DNA from: JAEUMW01 sp039807745
GTDB lineage: Bacteria; Pseudomonadota; Gammaproteobacteria; Burkholderiales; JAEUMW01
Direction of reading: 5' to 3'
DNA: 8,005 nucleotides
NCBI GenBank assembly: GCA_039807745.1
Contig: JBDHRV010000155.1
Coordinates: forward strand, 1 to 8,005
Each line of letters starts with the position of its first letter. Within the stretch, counting starts at the first letter, position 1. A program made the position numbers and the translations under genes. Shown here piece after piece: positions 1-6,426 of the stretch. The notes below the pieces were generated by a model. The model ran no database searches. It was not told where the DNA came from and worked only from the letters and a program-made list of their open reading frames with translations.

Positions 1-1192
1 GTGGGGGCGCGTGCAATGGGCGGTGACGCTGGGGCTCGTGCCGCTGCTGCTCGCGCTCTTTCAGCAGGTGTCGATCGCTTCCCCGCTGGCCAATGCCATC
101 GCCATTCCCGTGGTGAGCCTCGTGGTCGTGCCGCTCACGCTCGCGGGCTGCGTTCCGCCGCTCGGTTTCCTGCTGCCGGTTGCCGAGTTCGTACTGGATC
201 TTTGCATGCGGTTTCTTACTGCACTGAGCGCGAGCGGAGTGGCCGTCTGGGAAAGCCACGCCCCGCCGGCCTGGGCCGTGGTGCTGGCCTTGGCGGGCGT
301 GGTCTGGCTCCTGCTGCCGCGGGGGTTTCCGGCGCGCTGGGTTGGCCTCGCGCTCTTCGTGCCGCTTTTCGCGGCGCGTCCGCAACCCATCGAACACGGT
401 GCGCTGCGTCTCACGGTGCTCGACGTGGGGCAGGGTCTCGCAGTGGTCGCGCAGACGCGCGGCCACGCACTGCTCTACGACGCCGGCCCGGACTACAGTG
501 GTGACGCCGATGCGGGCAATCGCATCGTCGTGCCGTTTCTGCGTGCGGCCGGTGTCAGCGGGCTCGACGCTCTGGTGCTCTCCCACGATGACATCGATCA
601 CATCGGTGGCGCCGCGTCCGTGCTGCAGGCGCTGCCCGTGGGCTGGATCGCCTCGTCCTTGCCGAACGCTCACCCGCTGCGTGCGCAAACCGTCGCCTTC
701 CAGCCCTGTTTCGACGGCCAGCACTGGGAATGGGACGGGGTGCGCTTCGAGGTTCTGGGTCCCCCACCGGACGAGACTCCGCGCGCAGGCCGCGACAACG
801 ATTCGAGTTGCGTGCTGAAGGTGAGCACGGCATCGGGCAGCGTGCTGCTTCCCGGCGACATCGAAAGTCGTACCGAAGCAGGGCTCGTTGCACGCGCCGG
901 CGAGCGCGCGCGGACGACCTTGCTGATCGCCCCGCACCACGGCAGCCGTACTTCCTCCAGCGACGCGCTGCTCGATGCGGTGAAACCGCAGGCAGTCGCG
1001 TTCACGGCGGGCTATCGCAACCGCTTCGGTCACCCGAAAGCAGAGATCGTCGCGCGTTATCGCGCCCGCAACGTCGAGCTGCTGCGCAGCGACCGCGACG
1101 GCGCCCTGCTCGTCGACTTCGCGGGCGGTCGGATGACGGTGACGCGCTGGCGCGAGGCGGAGCGGCGCTACTGGCGCGATCCGTCGCGCTGA
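1..1192 (+). CDS. comEC: ComEC/Rec2 family DNA-uptake channel protein, C-terminal part (5' end outside window)
   Basis: ComEC forms the inner-membrane channel that passes single-stranded DNA into the cytoplasm during natural transformation. The frame is open to the left edge (Trp codon at 2-4), so the true start and the N-terminal OB-fold and early membrane helices are missing; the GTG at 11 is not the start. About the first 125 visible residues are a run of roughly five hydrophobic segments, matching the end of the competence membrane domain. A metallo-beta-lactamase-like domain follows, opened by LDVGQG (419-436). It carries SHDDIDH, an HxxxDH metal motif (581-601), PGD (851-859) and APHHGS (929-946). 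This is the standard order for proteobacterial ComEC, whose C-terminal domain is thought to degrade the non-transported strand. The TGA stop at 1190-1192 lies 3 bases from the stop of the convergent gene. No frameshift is seen. The family call is firm; whether the cell is transformable cannot be judged here. Confidence 0.94.
   Translation, partial: WGRVQWAVTLGLVPLLLALFQQVSIASPLANAIAIPVVSLVVVPLTLAGCVPPLGFLLPVAEFVLDLCMRFLTALSASGVAVWESHAPPAWAVVLALAGVVWLLLPRGFPARWVGLALFVPLFAARPQPIEHGALRLTVLDVGQGLAVVAQTRGHALLYDAGPDYSGDADAGNRIVVPFLRAAGVSGLDALVLSHDDIDHIGGAASVLQALPVGWIASSLPNAHPLRAQTVAFQPCFDGQHWEWDGVRFEVLGPPPDETPRAGRDNDSSCVLKVSTASGSVLLPGDIESRTEAGLVARAGERARTTLLIAPHHGSRTSSSDALLDAVKPQAVAFTAGYRNRFGHPKAEIVARYRARNVELLRSDRDGALLVDFAGGRMTVTRWREAERRYWRDPSR
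1174..1189. other. Perfect 6-bp inverted repeat at the shared 3' ends of comEC and the minus-strand operon
   Basis: GCGCGA-TCCG-TCGCGC forms a perfect 6-bp stem with a four-base loop, directly before the comEC stop codon. On the plus strand the loop reads UCCG, a UNCG-type tetraloop, although the closing pair is A-U rather than the favoured C-G. On the minus strand the same hairpin lies 6 bases past the operon's last stop codon. Neither side is followed by a T-rich tract, so it does not qualify as a classical intrinsic terminator. It may protect 3' ends or assist termination, or it may be chance in GC-rich coding DNA. Confidence 0.35.
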
Positions 1193-1195
1193 CGA

Positions 1196-4100
1196 TCAGG
1201 GGACGGGCTTGCGGCGCAGATCGAGTGTGAACGGGAACAGCCGGTTGAGCGGCTCGTCGCGCACCTTCATCGGTCCGGGGGTATGACCGTGGTTCCAGAA
1301 GCGTGCGACGCGACGCGCTTCCGCCTCGTTGGCATTGACCGGGAAGGTCTCGTAGCTGCGCCCGCCGGGGTGCACGACGTGGTAGGTGCAGCCGCCGATC
1401 GCGCGGCTGCTCCAGGTGTCGACGATGTCGAACACGAGTGGCGAGTGCACGGGAATCGTCGGATGCAAGGCGGACGGCGGCGCCCACGCGCGGTAGCGCA
1501 CGCCCGCCACATACTCGCCGTGAGTGCCGGTGGGATGGAGAGGGATCGGCCGCCCGTTGCAAGTGACGACGTGGCGCGAGTCGGTCATGCCGTTCACCTT
1601 GACCTGCAGGCGTTCCAGCGAGGAGTCGACGTAACGCGCGGTGCCGGCCTGTGAAACTTCCTCGCCGAGGACGTTCCACGGTTCGATCGCCTGCCTGAGC
1701 TCGAGCTTCACGCCTTCGTAGACCACGGTGCCGTAGCGCGGAAAGCGGAACTCCACGAACGGTGCGAACCACTCCGGTTCGAACGGGTAGCCCGCAGCGC
1801 GCAGGTCGCGCACCACGTCGCGCATGTCGTGCTCGACGAAGTGCTGCAGCATGAAACGGTCGTGCAGCTGCGTACCCCAGTTCACGAGCCGGCCCGGGTA
1901 AGGCTGGCGCCAGAAGCGCGCGACCAGTGCGCGCAGCAGCAGGATCTGCAGCAGGCTCATGCGCGGATGCGGCGGCATCTCGAAGGCGCGGAATTCGAGT
2001 ATCCCGAGACGCCCGGTCGGGCCATCGGGCGAGTACAGCTTGTCGATGGAAAACTCGGCGCGGTGGGTATTGCCGGTCAGGTCGACCAGCAGATTGCGCA
2101 GCAGCCGGTCCACCAGCCACGGTTGGTTGCTGGGCTTGCCCGGCGTGAGCTTCTCGTCGATCTGCTGGAACGCGATCTCGAGCTCGTAGAGCGCGTCGTC
2201 GCGGGCTTCGTCGACGCGCGGCGCCTGGCTGGTCGGTCCGACGAAGGTGCCGGAGAAGAGATACGACAGCGCAGGATGGTTCTGCCAGTACGTGATCAGG
2301 CTCTTCAGGAGGTCCGGCCGGCGCAGGAGCGGACTGTCGGCGGGCGACGGGCCGCCCAGGGTCACGTGGTTGCCGCCGCCGGTGCCGGTGTGGCGGCCGT
2401 CCAGCATGAACTTCTCGGTGCCCAGCCGCGACAGGCGCGCTTCCTCGTACAAGGTCGTGACGTTGGCCACGATCTCGTCCCAGCTGCCGGCGGGGTGGAT
2501 GTTGACCTCGATCACCCCCGGGTCGGGTGTCACGTTGATGGCGCGGATGCGCGGGTCGTGCGGTGGGGTGTAGCCCTCGAGGCGCAGGGGCAGCTTCAGG
2601 TTCGCCGCCGTGCTTTCGATTGCCGCAACGAGGTTCACGTAGTCTTCGAGGTGGGTGAGCGGCGGCATGAAGACGTTCAGGTGGCCGCCACGGACCTCGA
2701 CACAGAGTGCGGTGTGGATGACTTCCTTTGGTTTCGGGCGCGTGGCGAGCTGCTCTGCCTTGCCCGGGTTCATGGCCGCACCAGATGTCTCTGCGTGGGG
2801 ATCGCCCAGCGCCTCGCGCTCGGCGAACGGATCTACCGGGTACTCCATTTCCGCGTCGTCGGGCGCCACCCACGGCAGCGATGCGAGCGGCAGCCGCAAG
2901 CCCATCGGGGAATCACCCGCGATCAGGTAGACATGCTCGCGCTTCAAGGGCCAGCGGCTGGACCGCCAGCGGCTTTCCGCCGGCTTTTCCCGACCCTTCG
3001 GCAGCCGCCCCCGGTCCTCCGGTTTGACCGGCAGCACGTAGCCCACTACTTGGCCGAGGCCCCGGTCGAGTAGCTGCGCAAGCCGCGAGCGCTTGGCCTC
3101 GTCCTTCAGATCGTGCTCCAGGGGATCGACGTTCTCCGGCAGATTCTGTTCGCCCTTCACCGCCTGCCAGACGTCCTCGAAGGCGGGCATGGCATACCGC
3201 TCGGACAGGCCGAGTCGCTGCGCCAGGGCCTCGACGAAGCGGCGCGCATCCTCGGTATCGCAGGTGCCCTTCTCCTGAGTGGCGACCAGCCCCTCATCGC
3301 GCCACAGCGGCACCCCATCGCGGCGCCAGTAGATGCCGAGCGCCCAGCGCGGCAGCGGCTCGCCGGGATACCACTTGCCCTGACCGAAATGCAGCAGTCC
3401 CCCCGGTGCGAACCTGTCTTTGAGACGGCCCTGCAGCACGCCCGCGAGCTCGCGCTTCTTCTCGCCGTGGGCATCGATGTTCCACTCGGGACCATCCATG
3501 TCGTCGATCGAGACGAACGTAGGTTCGCCGCCCAGCGTGAGCCGGACATCCCCCTCGGTGAGATCCGCGTCGACCCTGTGACCGAGTGCCTCGATCGCCT
3601 GCCACTGTTCTTCCTGGAACGGCTTCGTCACCCGCGGATCCTCGTGGATGCGGGTGACCTTCATCTCGAACCGGAAATCGCATTCGCACACGTCGGTATA
3701 GCCGACCACCGGCGCGGCGCTCGACGGGAGGGCCGTGCATGCGAGGGGGATATGGCCCTCGCCGGCGAGCAACCCCGAAGTAGGGTCGAGCCCGATCCAC
3801 CCGGCGCCAGGCAGGTAGGCCTCGGTCCAGGCGTGCAGGTCGGTAAAGTCGGCATCCGGGCCCGACGGGCCGTCGAGTGCCTTCACGTCGGCCGTGAGCT
3901 GGACGAGGTAGCCTGACGCGAAGCGGGACGCGAGCCCGAAGTCGCGCAGGATCTGGCACAGCATCCACGCGCTGTCGCGGCAGGAGCCGGCGCCGCGGGC
4001 GAGGGTTTCCTCCGGCGTCTGCACCCCCGGCTCCATGCGGATGAGGTAGCTGATGTCGCGGGAGACCTTCTGGTTCAGCGCCACCAGAAAATCGTTCGTG

Positions 4101-4531
4101 TTCATGCCGGACTTGAGCCCGTGCGCGCGGAAGTCGGCCAGCCACGCGGCGAGCAGCGGTCCGGGCGGATCGCGCTCGAGAAACGGGGTCAGTTCCTTGG
4201 CGAGCTGGACTGGATACGCGAACGGGTATTTCTCCGCGTACTCCTCCACGAAGAAATCGAACGGGTTGATCACCGTCATGTCCGCGACGAGATCGACGGT
4301 GATATCGAGCTCTCGCGTCTTCTCCGGGAACACCAGCCGCGCCACATAGTTGCCGTAGGCGTCCTGCTGCCAGTTGATGAACTGCTTCTCGGGCTTGACC
4401 GTGAGCGAATAGCTGTGGATCGGGGTGCGGCAATGCGCCGCCGGGCGCAGCCGGATCTCGTGCGGCGAGACCGCGACCGGGCGGTCGTAGCGGTAGCGGG
4501 TGTTGTGATGTAAGGCTACGCGAATGGTCAT
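1196..4531 (-). CDS. Transglutaminase-like domain fused to DUF2126 putative amidoligase (1111 aa)
   Basis: A two-enzyme fusion, full length for its family. Residues 1-90 resemble the bacterial transglutaminase N-terminal domain. Residues about 150-255 are the papain-like transglutaminase core with a complete triad: Cys184 (GSCRD), His233 (DLHAW) and Asp249 (GLDPT). From about residue 290 to the end is DUF2126 (COG4196), predicted by others to be a glutamine-synthetase-fold amidoligase. Its conserved polar motifs are visible: GGEPTF (Glu336), EVNIHP (Glu675, Asn677), GGGNH (Asn721), AEFSID (Glu826) and LEFRAFE (Glu846, Glu851). The likely chemistry is ATP-dependent amide-bond formation by one half and amide transfer or cleavage by the other; the substrate is unknown. 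No signal peptide is seen, so it is probably cytoplasmic. The ATG at 4531 is chosen because MTIRVALHH is the usual family beginning, although the frame stays open upstream and only a weak GAG precedes the start. It is the last gene of the minus-strand cluster, 97 bases after Anbu, and converges on comEC. Confidence 0.93.
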   Translation of the reverse strand: MTIRVALHHNTRYRYDRPVAVSPHEIRLRPAAHCRTPIHSYSLTVKPEKQFINWQQDAYGNYVARLVFPEKTRELDITVDLVADMTVINPFDFFVEEYAEKYPFAYPVQLAKELTPFLERDPPGPLLAAWLADFRAHGLKSGMNTNDFLVALNQKVSRDISYLIRMEPGVQTPEETLARGAGSCRDSAWMLCQILRDFGLASRFASGYLVQLTADVKALDGPSGPDADFTDLHAWTEAYLPGAGWIGLDPTSGLLAGEGHIPLACTALPSSAAPVVGYTDVCECDFRFEMKVTRIHEDPRVTKPFQEEQWQAIEALGHRVDADLTEGDVRLTLGGEPTFVSIDDMDGPEWNIDAHGEKKRELAGVLQGRLKDRFAPGGLLHFGQGKWYPGEPLPRWALGIYWRRDGVPLWRDEGLVATQEKGTCDTEDARRFVEALAQRLGLSERYAMPAFEDVWQAVKGEQNLPENVDPLEHDLKDEAKRSRLAQLLDRGLGQVVGYVLPVKPEDRGRLPKGREKPAESRWRSSRWPLKREHVYLIAGDSPMGLRLPLASLPWVAPDDAEMEYPVDPFAEREALGDPHAETSGAAMNPGKAEQLATRPKPKEVIHTALCVEVRGGHLNVFMPPLTHLEDYVNLVAAIESTAANLKLPLRLEGYTPPHDPRIRAINVTPDPGVIEVNIHPAGSWDEIVANVTTLYEEARLSRLGTEKFMLDGRHTGTGGGNHVTLGGPSPADSPLLRRPDLLKSLITYWQNHPALSYLFSGTFVGPTSQAPRVDEARDDALYELEIAFQQIDEKLTPGKPSNQPWLVDRLLRNLLVDLTGNTHRAEFSIDKLYSPDGPTGRLGILEFRAFEMPPHPRMSLLQILLLRALVARFWRQPYPGRLVNWGTQLHDRFMLQHFVEHDMRDVVRDLRAAGYPFEPEWFAPFVEFRFPRYGTVVYEGVKLELRQAIEPWNVLGEEVSQAGTARYVDSSLERLQVKVNGMTDSRHVVTCNGRPIPLHPTGTHGEYVAGVRYRAWAPPSALHPTIPVHSPLVFDIVDTWSSRAIGGCTYHVVHPGGRSYETFPVNANEAEARRVARFWNHGHTPGPMKVRDEPLNRLFPFTLDLRRKPVP

Positions 4532-4607
4532 GATGCTCGATTGAACGCTGCGGCCGTGCAGCACCGATACGCCGTCCGCAACCGGGCGGAAGTCCCCAGG
4601 CACGCGC

Positions 4608-4620
4608 GCCGCCTGGCGGC
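4608..4620 (-). other. Inverted repeat just after the Anbu stop codon
   Basis: GCCGCC-T-GGCGGC is a perfect 13-base palindrome. Because a one-base loop is impossible, it would fold as a 5-bp stem with a 3-base loop. It begins 8 bases past the Anbu stop in the direction of transcription and has no T-tract. It could be a processing or stabilising hairpin, or an attenuator between Anbu and the fusion gene. The rest of the 97-base gap (4532-4628) shows no convincing promoter. Confidence 0.25.
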
Positions 4621-4628
4621 CGGTGCCC

Positions 4629-5360
4629 TCAATCGTCCCAGTGCGGGTTCGGCAGTTCCGAGAAGACGCGCCGCACGCCCTCGCCCCACATCTTGTGGAT
4701 GCGGGAGAAGTAGGGATCGCCCTCCACGACGCGCCGCTGCAGGCCCACCACCAGGCTGTCGTTCTCGTAGACGAGCAGATCGATGGGCAGGCCGACCGAA
4801 ACGTTCGACCGCATGGTGGAGTCGAAGGACACCAGCACGCACTTGGCCGCATCCATGAGGCTGGTGCGGCTCGTGACCACGCGGTCGATGATCGGCTTGC
4901 CGTACTTGATCTCGCCGATCTGGAAGTACGGGGTCTCGGGCATGGCTTCGATGAAGTTCCCTTCCGAGTAGATGTGGAAGAGGCGCTGACGCTCGTCGTG
5001 GATCTGGCCGCCGATCAGGAACGATGCGAAGGATTCGACGTTCGCCTGCACGAGATAGCCGGCATCGCGCTCGCGCACCTCGCGCAGGGCATCTCCGAGC
5101 AGTTGCGCGGCCTGGAACATGGAATCGATGTTCCAGATCGTGTGGCCGCTCTCGGTGGTCTTGCCTGCCTCCAGCAGGTTCAAGGCCCCCTGAGTGATGG
5201 ACAGGTTGCCCGAGGAGAGAACCACGATGACGCGGCTGCCTTCCGACACGAAGAGGCGCATCTTGCGAAACGACGCCACGTGGTCGACACCCGCATTGGT
5301 GCGGGAATCCGACGCGAAGATCATCCCCGCGTCCAGCATCATGGCCACACCGTAGGTCAT
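4629..5360 (-). CDS. Anbu, proteasome-type NTN-hydrolase peptidase (COG3484, 243 aa)
   Basis: Anbu is a bacterial relative of HslV and proteasome beta subunits. The start is fixed by catalysis: the protein begins Met-Thr-Tyr, so removal of Met leaves Thr1 as the N-terminal nucleophile. SDSRTNAG places Asp at mature position 17, and FRKM places Lys at mature 32, the expected partners of Thr1. SSGN and later beta-sheet segments fit the NTN fold, and 243 residues is normal for the family. No HslU-like ATPase lies beside it; Anbu proteins are not known to have a dedicated unfoldase and are described as forming assemblies unlike closed HslV rings. It starts 102 bases after the alpha-E gene and is preceded by GGAA with a 5-base spacer. 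The context, with ATP-grasp, alpha-E and transglutaminase/DUF2126 partners, is typical of Anbu and argues against HslV or the separate betaproteobacterial homologue BPH. The natural substrate is unknown. Confidence 0.93.
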   Translation of the reverse strand: MTYGVAMMLDAGMIFASDSRTNAGVDHVASFRKMRLFVSEGSRVIVVLSSGNLSITQGALNLLEAGKTTESGHTIWNIDSMFQAAQLLGDALREVRERDAGYLVQANVESFASFLIGGQIHDERQRLFHIYSEGNFIEAMPETPYFQIGEIKYGKPIIDRVVTSRTSLMDAAKCVLVSFDSTMRSNVSVGLPIDLLVYENDSLVVGLQRRVVEGDPYFSRIHKMWGEGVRRVFSELPNPHWDD

Positions 5361-5393
5361 GCCGTTTCCGTGACAGGCTCGTGGAAGGCCTGA

Positions 5394-5422
5394 AGAATAT
5401 GTGAATCATCGAGGGTCGGCAA
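5394..5422 (-). promoter_or_regulatory. Possible internal sigma-70-type promoter ahead of Anbu
   Basis: In the 102-base gap between the alpha-E gene and Anbu, the minus strand reads TTGCCG (5422-5417), a 17-base spacer, then TATTCT (5399-5394). Each hexamer matches the consensus at 4 of 6 positions. A transcript would begin near 5387, about 27 bases before the Anbu ATG. The stretch is also locally AT-richer than its surroundings. The matches are weak enough to arise by chance. Confidence 0.25.
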
Positions 5423-5444
5423 GGCAGCGCCGCGCCCGACGCAA

Positions 5445-5459
5445 GGCCGTGCGGCGGCC
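5445..5459 (-). other. Small inverted repeat just after the alpha-E stop codon
   Basis: GGCCG and CGGCC form a 5-bp GC stem around a 5-base loop. The stem begins 3 bases past the alpha-E stop codon (5463-5465) in the direction of transcription. There is no T-tract, so it is not a convincing intrinsic terminator. Like the palindrome after Anbu, it could mark a transcript-processing point. A second, longer-range pairing, GTCGG 5415-5419 with CCGAC 5436-5440, lies beyond it. Confidence 0.2.
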
Positions 5460-5462
5460 GGA

Positions 5463-6425
5463 TCAAGCGTACACCGGCGTCAGGAACTGCCGGTTGATCT
5501 CGTTGCCCAGGGTGCCGATCTTGCCCAGGAAGTCGGTCAGGTACTCGTGCAGGCCGTAGCTCACGACCTGCTCGATGCGGCCGTAGTGGAGCTGTGCATG
5601 GAGTTCGCCGGCCAGCCGTTCGGGTTCCGTGGAGCGTGCGTCGCCGACCTGCTTCAGGATCTCGTAGACGTCGTTCATGCAGGCGTGCAGCGACCGCGGC
5701 ATGTCATCGCGCAGGATGAGCAGCTCTGCCACCCGCATCGGGGTGATGGCATCGCGATAGATCTTGCGGTAGGCCTGGAAGCCCGAGAGGGAGCGCAACA
5801 ACGCGCTCCACTGGTAGTAGTCGACGGCGCCGCCGACATCGCTCGCGCTTGGCAGCAGCGTGTGATACTTCACGTCGAGCAGCCGGGCGGTGTTGTCGGC
5901 GCGCTCCATGTAGGTGCCGAGCCGGATGAAGAGATAAGCCTCGTCGCGCAGCATGGTGCCGAAAGTGATGCCGCGCAGGAGATGCGAGCGCATCTTCACC
6001 CACTCGAAAAACTCCTGCACGCCGCGGGTCGAGACCGCCTCGAAGTCCATCGGACGCACCTCGAGCCACGTGTGGTTGAGGCTTTCCCACATCTCGGGCG
6101 TGATCGCGCCGCGCTGCGAGCGCGCCGCCTCCCGCGCCGCCTGCAGGCAGGAGTAGATCGACGACGGGTTCTGGGCGTCCAGCACGAGGAAGAAGAGCAC
6201 GTTGTCGGCCGAGATCTGCGAATACCGCTCGTAATAGTCGCTGACCAGACCCGTGATGATGAGCGGGATCGCCCACGGCTCCGCCCACTGCTCCCGCCCT
6301 TCCTCGACGACCCGGTAGGGCAGCAGCGACATGCGGTAGGTGATGTCGAGCATGCGTGCGGTGTTCTCCGCGCGCTCCATGTAGCGCGACATCCAGTAGA
6401 GATCGTTGGCGGTTCGCGACAGCAT
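5463..6425 (-). CDS. Alpha-E domain protein (COG2307, 320 aa)
   Basis: The alpha-E family is an all-helical, Glu-rich family of unknown biochemical role. It occurs almost always with the circularly permuted ATP-grasp protein, sometimes fused to it. The sequence shows the family hallmark twice: YMERAENTARMLDITY at residues 15-30 and YMERADNTARLLDVKY at residues 172-187. This points to an internal duplication of a helical unit with a conserved Tyr-Met-Glu-Arg and Asn-Thr-Ala-Arg signature. No signal peptide or membrane segment is evident. The start is well supported: GGAG lies 7 bases upstream, inside the preceding gene, and only one base separates the upstream TGA from this ATG, so translation is probably coupled to the ATP-grasp gene. 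Its role is inferred to be partner or scaffold for the ligase. The length is normal and the frame intact. Confidence 0.92.
   Translation of the reverse strand: MLSRTANDLYWMSRYMERAENTARMLDITYRMSLLPYRVVEEGREQWAEPWAIPLIITGLVSDYYERYSQISADNVLFFLVLDAQNPSSIYSCLQAAREAARSQRGAITPEMWESLNHTWLEVRPMDFEAVSTRGVQEFFEWVKMRSHLLRGITFGTMLRDEAYLFIRLGTYMERADNTARLLDVKYHTLLPSASDVGGAVDYYQWSALLRSLSGFQAYRKIYRDAITPMRVAELLILRDDMPRSLHACMNDVYEILKQVGDARSTEPERLAGELHAQLHYGRIEQVVSYGLHEYLTDFLGKIGTLGNEINRQFLTPVYA
5887..5913 (-). repeat. Internal DNA repeat of the alpha-E gene, second copy (encodes residues near 172)
   Basis: These 27 bases match 6358-6384 at 25 of 27 positions, in the same orientation and 471 bases (157 codons) apart. 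They encode the second YMERADNTA unit. The mismatches are at 5895 and 5898. The repeat reflects duplicated protein motifs rather than a mobile element. Confidence 0.8.
6358..6384 (-). repeat. Internal DNA repeat of the alpha-E gene, first copy (encodes residues near 15)
   Basis: Partner of 5887-5913, 25 of 27 identical. It encodes the N-terminal YMERAENTA unit. Both copies lie in the same codon phase, as expected for an internal gene duplication whose key motif is under strong constraint. Confidence 0.8.
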
Positions 6426-6426
6426 G

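Noticed and set aside
11..13. GTG at 11 as the start of a 393-residue protein
   Set aside because: The frame is open to position 2 and the protein is the C-terminal half of ComEC, so the start must lie left of the window.
1002..2873. 623-codon minus-strand open frame overlapping the transglutaminase-DUF2126 gene
   Set aside because: It lies wholly within the coding region of clearly recognisable genes, is Arg/Ala/Pro-rich with no known motif, and is an alternative-frame by-product of high GC content.
1829..3073. 414-codon plus-strand open frame antisense to the fusion gene
   Set aside because: Antisense shadow of a conserved gene in a GC-rich genome; its composition mirrors the real frame and no domain is recognisable.
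4532..4852. N-terminal extension of the transglutaminase-DUF2126 frame up to 4852
   Set aside because: The extension would overlap the end of Anbu in another frame and has Arg/Ser/Cys-rich shadow composition. MTIRVALHH at 4531 is the normal family start.
4629..5360. hslV
   Set aside because: Motifs such as SDSRTNAG, the 243-residue length and the ATP-grasp/alpha-E neighbourhood fit Anbu. HslV is shorter and normally lies next to hslU.
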